Source of the DNA: Pseudomonadota bacterium
GTDB taxonomy: Bacteria > Pseudomonadota > Gammaproteobacteria > Steroidobacterales > Steroidobacteraceae
Assembly (NCBI GenBank): GCA_028067895.1
Contig: JAPTUI010000631.1
Location: 1 to 7,104, forward strand
Direction: 5' to 3'
DNA length: 7,104 bases
Shown in pieces: positions 1 through 5,508 of this stretch (positions are counted from its first letter, which is position 1; each line of letters starts with the position of its first letter). The notes below the pieces were generated by a model. That model did no database searches, was not told the DNA's origin, and saw nothing but the letters and a program-made list of their open reading frames with translations. The position numbers and the translations under genes were made by a program.

Positions 1-1064
1 CCGGCAAACAGGGCACGTTCCACTCCGAGCAGGCCATCGCCTACGGCACGCAGCTGGTCGGGGGCGTGACCCCGGGACGCGGCGGCCAGAAGCATCTCGG
101 CCTGCCGGTGTTCGATACGGTGCGCGCGGCGGTGCGCGCCACGGGCGCCACCGCGAGCATGATTTACGTGCCGGCCGCGGGCGCCGCGGACGCCATTTTC
201 GAGGCGGCAGACGCCGGCATCGAGCTCGCGGTCTGCATCACCGAGGGCGTGCCGGTCAACGATATGATCCGCGTCAAGGCGGCCCTGGCCGGCTCGCCTA
301 CACGCCTCATCGGACCGAACTGTCCCGGCGTCATCACTGCCGATGAATGCAAGATCGGCATCATGCCGGGGTTCATCCACAAGAAGGGCACCGTCGGGAT
401 CGTCTCGCGCTCCGGCACGCTCACGTACGAGGCGGTCTACCAGACGACGCGCATCGGGCTCGGGCAGAGCACCTGCGTCGGCATCGGCGGCGATCCGGTG
501 CGGGGCTTGAACTTCGTCGATGTTCTGGAGCTGTTCGAGCGGGACCCCGGGACCGAGGGCATCATCCTGGTGGGAGAGATCGGCGGCAGCGACGAGGAGG
601 CGGCGGCCCGCTACATTCATCGCTTCGTGAGCAAACCGGTGGTGGCCTACATCGCCGGGGTGACCGCTCCGCCCGGCAAGCGCATGGGTCATGCCGGCGC
701 CATCGTCGCCGGCGGCAAGGGTACCGCAGCCGACAAATACGCCGCCTTCGAGGCCGCGGGCGTGCGCACCGTGAAATCCCCGGCCGAACTCGGCAGCGCC
801 ATGAACGATCTGCTGCGCCGCCGCCGCGCCCGCACGGCCCAGCGCGCCGCGGCAACGGCCAGGGCAGCGGCGCCGCCGGCGGCGCGCACGAGCGGGCGTA
901 AGCCGACGCCGAAGCGTCCGCCGGCGGCGCGCAAGAGCGCTGCCCGTCGCCCCGCCAAGCCGGCGCGCAAAGTCGAGCGACCGGTCCGAGCGGCACGTAA
1001 GGGCGGCAAGCCCGCGGCCCGGCCGGCGCGCCGGCGCGCCGTGGCAACCCGGCGCAGACGCTGA
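1..1064 (+). CDS. sucD: Succinate--CoA ligase [ADP-forming] subunit alpha, 5'-truncated, with long basic C-terminal tail
   Basis: Alpha subunit of succinyl-CoA synthetase, the cytoplasmic TCA-cycle enzyme that interconverts succinyl-CoA and succinate with nucleotide triphosphate formation; it works with the beta subunit SucC, presumably encoded just upstream. The first complete codon is at 3 and the visible protein has 353 residues. It opens inside the CoA-binding Rossmann domain (QGTFHSEQAIAYGT, then GGVTPGRGG). The phosphohistidine motif GHAGAIVAGGKGTA has its His at 690-692, which becomes residue 247 if 17 residues are missing, matching the E. coli position. Other landmarks are IGPNCPGVI, SRSGTLTYEA and GEIGGSDEEAAA. 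The conserved fold ends near NDLL (about 815), where the roughly 289-residue E. coli protein also ends. Here the frame stays open for 82 more residues, very rich in Arg, Lys, Ala and Pro. The identity is secure; the tail is unusual. An ATG at 66 is internal, not the start. Confidence 0.97.
   Translation, partial: GKQGTFHSEQAIAYGTQLVGGVTPGRGGQKHLGLPVFDTVRAAVRATGATASMIYVPAAGAADAIFEAADAGIELAVCITEGVPVNDMIRVKAALAGSPTRLIGPNCPGVITADECKIGIMPGFIHKKGTVGIVSRSGTLTYEAVYQTTRIGLGQSTCVGIGGDPVRGLNFVDVLELFERDPGTEGIILVGEIGGSDEEAAARYIHRFVSKPVVAYIAGVTAPPGKRMGHAGAIVAGGKGTAADKYAAFEAAGVRTVKSPAELGSAMNDLLRRRRARTAQRAAATARAAAPPAARTSGRKPTPKRPPAARKSAARRPAKPARKVERPVRAARKGGKPAARPARRRAVATRRRR
816..1061 (+). other. Histone-H1-like basic, disordered C-terminal extension of SucD
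   Basis: The last 82 codons of sucD encode about 25 Arg and 7 Lys but only one acidic residue; most of the rest is Ala and Pro. Short motifs such as PAARKSAARRPAKPARK resemble the Ala/Lys/Pro tails of bacterial H1-like proteins (AlgP, PhaF and Bordetella or chlamydial histone-like proteins). Such tails are generally disordered and bind DNA or other polyanions. The extension is in frame with the enzyme, has no intervening stop, and ends in four consecutive Arg before TGA. Lys codons (mostly AAG) are spread through it, which argues that it is translated rather than being read-through into random GC-rich DNA. Its function is unknown; binding of nucleic acid or RNA polymer is inference from composition alone. 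Confidence 0.8.
1024..1041. repeat. 18-bp perfect GC palindrome inside the SucD tail
   Basis: The sequence is its own reverse complement over 18 bp and contains two abutting GGCGCGCC octamers (1025-1032 and 1033-1040). It lies within the codons for the Ala/Arg-rich tail about 20 bp before the sucD stop, so it may simply follow from the Ala/Arg codon mix. It could fold into an RNA hairpin near the 3' end of the message, but no T-run follows, so I do not call it a terminator. Confidence 0.4.
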
Positions 1065-1224
1065 CCGGCCCGGACAACGCCGCAGACAGACACGGCGACG
1101 ACCATGGGAGCGCGACCCGTCAGGGGGCGTGAACGGGCGGGCGGCCTCGCGGCTCCGGCGGGGCTGGCGCGGTGGCGGGTGCGCCGCGCCGCACTGCGGG
1201 ATGCTCAGGCCCTGCGACTCCAGT

Positions 1225-1229
1225 AGGAA
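1225..1229 (+). promoter_or_regulatory. Ribosome binding site of nadE
   Basis: AGGAA lies six bases before the ATG at 1236, a normal Shine-Dalgarno spacing, and supports that start. The rest of the 171-bp gap between sucD and nadE (1065-1235) is GC-rich. I see no convincing promoter, terminator or small gene in it. Confidence 0.7.
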
Positions 1230-1235
1230 TCCCTC

Positions 1236-2882
1236 ATGTCCGACGGCGCGACCGTCACAAGCGACACTCTGCGCATTGCCCTGGCGCAGCTCGACCTGTT
1301 GGTCGGCGACGTGCAGGGGAACCTGCGCCGCATCGTGCGCACCGCGCATGCGGCCGGGCGTGAGCAGCACGCGGATCTGACGCTGTTGCCCGAACTCGCG
1401 CTCTCGGGCTATCCGCCGGAGGATCTGCTGTTTCACCGCGGCTTGCGCGCGCAGCTCGAGCGCGCGCTCGATGAGATCTGCCGAGCGGTGCCCGACGGCA
1501 CCCTCGTGGTCGGTTTTCCGGAGTATGCCGATCACACCATCGCCAACGCGGCGGCAGTGGTGAGCGCCGGGCGTGTTCTGGCCGTGCATCGCAAGGCGGA
1601 GCTGCCCAACTACAAGGTCTTCGACGAGAAGCGTTATTTCCACCCCGGCACGCGGCCCACCGTAGTCGCGATCAAGGGCTTTCGCGTCGGCGTGCTCATC
1701 TGCGAGGACATCTGGGTGCCGGAGCCGGCGCGCTGGGCCCGGGCGGCCGGGGCGGAGCTGCTCGCCGTGATCAACGCCTCACCCTACGAGTGCGGCAAGC
1801 AGCGCGAGCGCGAGAGCGTCGCACGCGAGCGCGTGCGCGACGTCGGGTTGCCGCTCGCCTATGTCAACACGGTCAGCGGACAGGACGAGCTGGTCTTCGA
1901 TGGGAATTCCTTCGCCATGGATGCCGCCGGCGAGGTGTGCATGCGCGCCCCGGCCTTCGTGGAGGGACTGTACGGCGTCGATTTCGTCCGCCGGGAGGGC
2001 AAAGTCGAGCCACTGCCGGGGCCCGTCGCCCCCGTGCTCAGCGATGAGGCGAGCATCTACGGCGCCCTCGTGCTCGGCGTGCGCGACTACGTCAACAAGC
2101 ACGGCTTTCCGGGCGTGGTGCTCGGTCTGTCCGGCGGCATCGATTCGGCGCTGACCCTGGCAATCGCCGTGGATGCGCTCGGACCGGAGCGTGTGCACGC
2201 GGTCATGATGCCTTCGCGCTATACCGCGCCGATGAGTCTGGAGGACGCGGCCACCGAGGCGCGGCAGCTCGGGGTCAAGTACAGCGTGTTGCCCATCGAG
2301 GCGATGTTCAACGCCACTCTGGCGACGCTGGCCGGTGAGTTCGCCGGACTCGCGCCCGATACCACCGAGGAGAACATCCAGTCGCGCTGCCGCATGCTGC
2401 TGTTGATGGGCCTGTCCAACAAGACCGGACGGATGCTGCTCACCACCGGCAACAAGAGCGAGATGGCCGTCGGCTATGCCACGCTCTACGGCGACATGGC
2501 CGGCGGGTTCGCGCCCATCAAGGATTGCAGCAAGCTGCTCGTCTACCGTCTGGCCGCATACCGCAATGCTCTCGGTGCGGTCATTCCGCAGCGGGTGATC
2601 GAGCGGCCGCCGTCGGCGGAGCTGCGCCCCGAGCAGAAGGATTCCGATGCGCTGCCGCCCTACGAGGTGCTCGATCCGATACTGGCGGCCTTCATCGAGG
2701 AGGATCTGTCGGTCGATGAGATCGCGGCGCGCGGGTTCGACCGCGCCACGGTCGGCCGGGTGCTCGATCTGGTCAAGCGCAACGAGTACAAGCGCCGCCA
2801 GGCGCCCCCCGGCGTTCGGGTCAGCCGCCGCGCCTTCGGCCGCGACTGGCGCTATCCGATCACGAACGGCTATCGCCGCTAG
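1236..2882 (+). CDS. nadE: Glutamine-dependent NAD+ synthetase (two-domain)
   Basis: Catalyses the last step of NAD synthesis: ATP-dependent amidation of deamido-NAD, with ammonia drawn from glutamine. The protein is 548 residues, typical of the two-domain enzyme and about twice the ammonia-only E. coli NadE. Residues 12 to about 260 form a nitrilase-type glutaminase with the expected Glu-Lys-Cys triad: Glu53 in LLPELALSGYPPEDLL, Lys120 in HRKAELPNY and Cys156 in LICEDIW. From about 275 on is the synthetase domain with the PP-loop SGGIDS (299-304), TTGNKSE (403-409), VGYATLYGDMAGGFAPIKD and the C-terminal KRNEYKRRQAPPG segment. All key residues are present. The ATG at 1236 has a well-placed AGGAA and the N-terminus fits the family. 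It follows sucD in the same direction across 171 bp, so co-transcription is possible but not shown. It converges on bamD 24 bp downstream. Confidence 0.96.
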   Translation: MSDGATVTSDTLRIALAQLDLLVGDVQGNLRRIVRTAHAAGREQHADLTLLPELALSGYPPEDLLFHRGLRAQLERALDEICRAVPDGTLVVGFPEYADHTIANAAAVVSAGRVLAVHRKAELPNYKVFDEKRYFHPGTRPTVVAIKGFRVGVLICEDIWVPEPARWARAAGAELLAVINASPYECGKQRERESVARERVRDVGLPLAYVNTVSGQDELVFDGNSFAMDAAGEVCMRAPAFVEGLYGVDFVRREGKVEPLPGPVAPVLSDEASIYGALVLGVRDYVNKHGFPGVVLGLSGGIDSALTLAIAVDALGPERVHAVMMPSRYTAPMSLEDAATEARQLGVKYSVLPIEAMFNATLATLAGEFAGLAPDTTEENIQSRCRMLLLMGLSNKTGRMLLTTGNKSEMAVGYATLYGDMAGGFAPIKDCSKLLVYRLAAYRNALGAVIPQRVIERPPSAELRPEQKDSDALPPYEVLDPILAAFIEEDLSVDEIAARGFDRATVGRVLDLVKRNEYKRRQAPPGVRVSRRAFGRDWRYPITNGYRR

Positions 2883-2885
2883 CGA

Positions 2886-2906
2886 CCGGCCGGCGCGCCG
2901 GACCGG
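2886..2906. terminator. Possible hairpin between convergent nadE and bamD
   Basis: The 24-bp gap between the two stop codons is nearly filled by an imperfect inverted repeat. It can form eight G-C pairs (CCGGCCGG with CCGG-A-CCGG), one bulged A and a CGCG loop. Its symmetry would let it act on transcripts from both sides. Neither strand has a T-run after the stem, so intrinsic termination is doubtful; it may instead stabilise 3' ends or be chance in GC-rich DNA. Confidence 0.35.
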
Positions 2907-3713
2907 CTACCAGAACCGCCACCAATGGTCGTGGTGCAGCGCCGCGGCCGCGACGATCGAGCCCTTGAAGTTCTTCGCGTAGACCTCCTGCGCCTGCCGC
3001 GCCGGGGTCTTGAGGCCGAGCCGCCGGTACGCGAGCACCATCAGCGCGAGCGCCGAGCGCACGGCCGGGGCGCCCTGGAATCGCTCGACGACATCCTGGG
3101 CGCGCCGCGCCGCCGCGACATAGGCGTGGCGCATGTAGTAGTAGCGCGCCACGTACACGTCGTAGGCCGCCAGGCGGTCGCGCAGATAGATCATGCGCTG
3201 CCAGGCATCGCGGGCATAACGACTATACGGATAGCGCTCGACCACGGTGCGGAAGGCATCGAAGGATTTGCGCAGCTTGATCGGCGGACGCTTGGACATG
3301 CGCGCGCCGAAGGCCCGCTCGATCGGATCGGCGCGGCGCGGAAAGTTGATCACACCCTTCATGTACCAGGCGTAATCACAGCGCGGCTGCGTGGGGTGCT
3401 GTTGGATAAACGTGTCGGCCGCATCGAGCGCCGCCTTGTTCTCGCCCGCGCGGTAATATGCAAAGATCAGGTCGAGTTGCGCCTGACGGGCCTGCATCGA
3501 GAAGGGGAAGACCGCGGTCAGCCGCTGCAGCAGCTTGATCGCCGAGCCGTAGTCGTAGTCGGCCAGATCCTTCTTGGCCTGGGTGTAGACCGCGACGGGG
3601 CTGTTCAGCATCAGCTTGCGGTGTGCGCAGCCGGCAAGGGCGAGCGCCAGCACAGACAGTGCGGCGACGTAGGCGCCGCGTGCGCGGCCCCGAGAGCTCG
3701 AATGGGATGGCAT
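2907..3713 (-). CDS. bamD: Outer-membrane assembly lipoprotein BamD
   Basis: Essential lipoprotein of the BAM complex that binds BamA from the periplasm and helps recognise and fold beta-barrel outer-membrane proteins. The 268-residue product (E. coli BamD is about 245) has an n-region with Arg8, Arg10 and Arg12, a hydrophobic stretch to residue 27, and the lipobox LAGC with lipidated Cys29. Ala30 at position +2 is compatible with sorting to the outer membrane. The mature part carries TPR-like helices with family landmarks: YDYGSAIKLLQRL, RCDYAWYMKGVINF, FDAFRTVVERYPYSRYARDA, RMIYLRDRLAAYDVYVARYY and AYVAAARRAQDVV. The tail ends in HHDHWWRFW, unlike E. coli. The ATG at 3713 is the only sensible start, since it directly precedes the signal peptide, but no Shine-Dalgarno sequence precedes it (GCTTTCCC). 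A TATACT element lies eight bases before it. The frame stays open beyond 3713, opposite rluD; I take that part as noncoding. Confidence 0.95.
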   Translation of the reverse strand: MPSHSSSRGRARGAYVAALSVLALALAGCAHRKLMLNSPVAVYTQAKKDLADYDYGSAIKLLQRLTAVFPFSMQARQAQLDLIFAYYRAGENKAALDAADTFIQQHPTQPRCDYAWYMKGVINFPRRADPIERAFGARMSKRPPIKLRKSFDAFRTVVERYPYSRYARDAWQRMIYLRDRLAAYDVYVARYYYMRHAYVAAARRAQDVVERFQGAPAVRSALALMVLAYRRLGLKTPARQAQEVYAKNFKGSIVAAAALHHDHWWRFW

Positions 3714-4728
3714 GGGAAAGCAGTATAGCGAATCGGCCGCGGATGCTTTGGATTCCGACCGGGGGGCGGCCGGCGAGTTCCACGAGCATGCGCTGCAGCT
3801 GCCGGTGGAGGCGGCCGGAATGAGGCTCGACCAGGCGCTCGCGCGCGCGCTGCCGCAATATTCGCGCGCCCGACTGCAGGGCTGGATCGAGGCCGGCGCG
3901 GTGGCCGTCGATGGCCGGCGGCTGCGCGCCAAGGATCGGGTGCTGGGCGGGGAGCAGGTGCGCGTGCGCGCGCACTGCGCGGTCGCGACGCGCATCGAGC
4001 CGGAGCCGCGGGCGCTGAACATCGTGTATCAGGATCGCGCGCTGCTCGTCATCGACAAGCCGGCCGGCTGGGTGGTGCATCCGGGTGCGGGCAATCCCCA
4101 CCATACCCTGCAGAACGCGCTGCTCGCGTTCGATCCTGCCCTCGCTCGCGTGCCGCGCGCAGGTCTCGTGCATCGCCTGGACAAAGACACCAGCGGACTG
4201 CTCGTGGTGGCACGCAGTCTCGAGGCGCACCTGCGCCTGGTCGAAGCGCTCGCGGACCGACAGATCGAGCGGTCGTACCTAGCGGTCTGCACCGGCGTGC
4301 TGACCGGCGGTGGCACGGTCGCGGAGCCGATCGGTCGTCACCGGACCCAGCGCACGCGCATGACAGTGCGTGCCGATGGGCGTGCGGCCGTCACGCATTA
4401 CCGCATCGTCGAGCGATTTCGGGCCCACACGCTGGTGCAGGTGCGCCTCGAGACCGGACGCACCCATCAGATACGGGTTCATCTGGCGCACATCGGCCAT
4501 CCGCTCGTCGGCGACCCGGTGTACGGTGGTCGGCGGCGCCTGCCCGCCGGATGCAGCGCGCCGCTTGCGGCGGCGCTGCAGACCTTCCGGCGCCAGGCCC
4601 TGCACGCCTCGCGCCTCGCGCTGAGTCACCCGCTGACCGGCCGGCCCCTGGTGTGCGAGTCTCCGATGCCCGCCGACCTGGCGGCCCTGTGCGCCGCGCT
4701 GGCGGTGGATGTCCGTGCGCAGCGCTGA
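3712..4728 (+). CDS. rluD: 23S rRNA pseudouridine synthase RluD
   Basis: RluA-family pseudouridine synthase; RluD modifies U1911, U1915 and U1917 in helix 69 of 23S rRNA and supports ribosome assembly. Read from the ATG it has 338 residues (E. coli 326). Residues about 28-105 are an S4-type RNA-binding domain (MRLDQALARALPQYSRARLQGWIE, then DRVLGGEQV). The catalytic domain follows with VIDKPAGWVVHPG, the motif HRLDKDTSG with catalytic Asp157, and LETGRTHQIRVHLAHIGHPLVGDPVYGG. The catalytic Asp lies 18 residues later than in E. coli because of an acidic, poorly conserved N-terminus (MGKQYSESAADALDSD). The start is uncertain: the ATG overlaps the bamD ATG and has only a weak GGGA before it. A TTG at 3748 or a GTG at 3805 are in-frame alternatives. 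The RluD rather than RluA or RluC assignment rests on the S4 domain and the bamD-rluD-pgeF-clpB context. Confidence 0.94.
   Translation: MGKQYSESAADALDSDRGAAGEFHEHALQLPVEAAGMRLDQALARALPQYSRARLQGWIEAGAVAVDGRRLRAKDRVLGGEQVRVRAHCAVATRIEPEPRALNIVYQDRALLVIDKPAGWVVHPGAGNPHHTLQNALLAFDPALARVPRAGLVHRLDKDTSGLLVVARSLEAHLRLVEALADRQIERSYLAVCTGVLTGGGTVAEPIGRHRTQRTRMTVRADGRAAVTHYRIVERFRAHTLVQVRLETGRTHQIRVHLAHIGHPLVGDPVYGGRRRLPAGCSAPLAAALQTFRRQALHASRLALSHPLTGRPLVCESPMPADLAALCAALAVDVRAQR
3722..3729. promoter_or_regulatory. TATA-core element at the divergent bamD/rluD starts, possible bidirectional -10
   Basis: On the minus strand the element reads TATACT (3727-3722), five of six matches to the sigma-70 -10 consensus, eight bases before the bamD ATG. 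On the plus strand the same core reads TATAGC (3724-3729). It is a rare AT-rich spot in a GC-rich neighbourhood. Neither direction has a good -35 hexamer at 16-18 bp. If used for bamD, transcription would start within a few bases of the ATG. If used for rluD, transcription would start after the ATG at 3712 and require a later start codon. Confidence 0.4.
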
Positions 4729-5455
4729 TCTGATCGAACCGGACTGGCCCGCCCCCCCGGGCGTGCGGGCCGCCTTCACCCTGCGGACCGGCGGGGTGAG
4801 CGCGCCGCCCTATGATTCGTTCAACTGCGCCACCCATGTCGGGGACGCGCCGCACGCCGTGGCTGAGAACCGCGCGCGCCTGCGGACCGTGCTCGAATTG
4901 ACCGACGAGCCCGTCTGGCTCGAGCAGGTCCATGGCGCACGCGCCGTCGTGCTCGCGGGCGCGCCGGTCGCGCCGGTGGTGGCCGATGCCGCGATCACCC
5001 GCGAGCGCGGCCGCGTCTGCGTGGTCCAGGTGGCCGACTGTCTGCCGGTCCTGCTTGCCGCCGGCGATGGCGCGGCGGTGGGCGTCGCGCACGCGGGCTG
5101 GCGCGGCCTCGCCGGGGGCGTGCTGGAGGCGGCGCTCGGGGCGCTCGGCACCCCCGCCGCGCAGGTGCTCGCCTGGCTCGGGCCGGCGATCGGGCCCGAG
5201 CACTTCGAAGTCGGCGAGGAGGTACGCACGGCCTTCGTGCGCGCCGATGCGGCTGCGGCGGCCGCCTTCAGCGCCAATGCGCGCGGCCGCTGGCAATGCG
5301 ATTTGTATGCGCTCGCGCGCCAGCGCCTGCGGGCGCTCGGCGTGCACAGCATCCATGGGGGCCCCTGGTGTACCTATGCGCAACGCGACCGGTTCTTTTC
5401 CTACCGGCGCGACGGGCGCTGCGGGCGCATGGCCGCGCTGATCTGGCGGGCTTGA
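4709..5455 (+). CDS. pgeF: Peptidoglycan editing factor / purine nucleoside phosphorylase-like laccase-domain protein (YfiH)
   Basis: Member of the YfiH/DUF152 multicopper-oxidase-like family. E. coli PgeF is reported to remove L-Ser wrongly joined to UDP-MurNAc in place of L-Ala; homologues show purine nucleoside phosphorylase or adenosine deaminase activity. The 248-residue protein (E. coli 243) aligns end to end. The metal-binding triad is present: His75 in WLEQVHG, Cys111 in VADCLPVL and His128 in VAHAGWRG. Other landmarks are LRTGGVSAPPYDSFN, LAWLGPAIGPEHFEVG, CTYAQRDRFFSYRRDG and the terminal GRMAALIW. The predicted ATG lies inside the last codons of rluD, giving a 20-bp overlap and probable translational coupling; a GTG two codons on (4715) is an alternative start. 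Its stop codon lies within the -35 element of the heat-shock promoter proposed for clpB. Which activity dominates here cannot be read from sequence. Confidence 0.94.
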   Translation: MSVRSADLIEPDWPAPPGVRAAFTLRTGGVSAPPYDSFNCATHVGDAPHAVAENRARLRTVLELTDEPVWLEQVHGARAVVLAGAPVAPVVADAAITRERGRVCVVQVADCLPVLLAAGDGAAVGVAHAGWRGLAGGVLEAALGALGTPAAQVLAWLGPAIGPEHFEVGEEVRTAFVRADAAAAAAFSANARGRWQCDLYALARQRLRALGVHSIHGGPWCTYAQRDRFFSYRRDGRCGRMAALIWRA

Positions 5456-5477
5456 ACGGCTCGCGCCGCGCCCCCAT
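5451..5477 (+). promoter_or_regulatory. Sigma-32 (RpoH) heat-shock promoter for clpB
   Basis: CTTGAA (5451-5456) and CCCCAT (5472-5477) are separated by 15 bp, close to the RpoH consensus CTTGAA - about 13-15 bp - CCCCAT found at E. coli groE and dnaK. Transcription would begin near 5484, leaving a leader of about 25 bases before clpB. The -35 element includes the TGA stop of pgeF (5453-5455). Both hexamers match exactly, and the downstream gene is a classic member of the RpoH regulon, which makes chance unlikely. Confidence 0.8.
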
Positions 5478-5490
5478 TGCCGGGTAAACC

Positions 5491-5501
5491 GAGGATGCAG
5501 G
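5491..5501 (+). promoter_or_regulatory. Ribosome binding region of clpB
   Basis: GAGGA (5491-5495) lies 13 bases before the ATG at 5509, rather far, and CAGG (5498-5501) lies seven bases before it. The second is better spaced and the first is the stronger match. A second in-frame ATG at 5515 (codon 3) lengthens both spacings. The MRMDRLT reading matches E. coli MRLDRLT, so I keep 5509. Confidence 0.5.
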
Positions 5502-5508
5502 TGTTCCC

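Noticed and set aside
1129..1380. 83-codon open frame starting in the sucD-nadE gap
   Set aside because: It runs into nadE in another frame, has no ribosome binding site and a composition typical of GC-rich noise.
3728..3757. Possible sigma-E promoter for bamD (GGAATCC on the minus strand)
   Set aside because: E. coli bamD is sigma-E controlled, but the -35 match is partial and no fitting -10 lies at the right spacing.
3714..4022. Upstream extension of the bamD frame by 103 codons
   Set aside because: It overlaps rluD antisense, and its Ser/Ala/Arg-rich translation would place the lipoprotein signal peptide in mid-protein, which would block lipidation.
1025..4965. Repeated GGCGCGCC octamers (1025, 1033, 2892, 4958)
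   Set aside because: One to two copies are expected by chance at this GC content, so four copies, two of them in one Ala/Arg coding palindrome, are not convincing as a motif family.
4391..5383. 330-residue open frame on the minus strand across rluD and pgeF
   Set aside because: Antisense shadow of two well-supported genes; the low-complexity Arg/Ala/Gly-rich translation shows no recognisable motifs.
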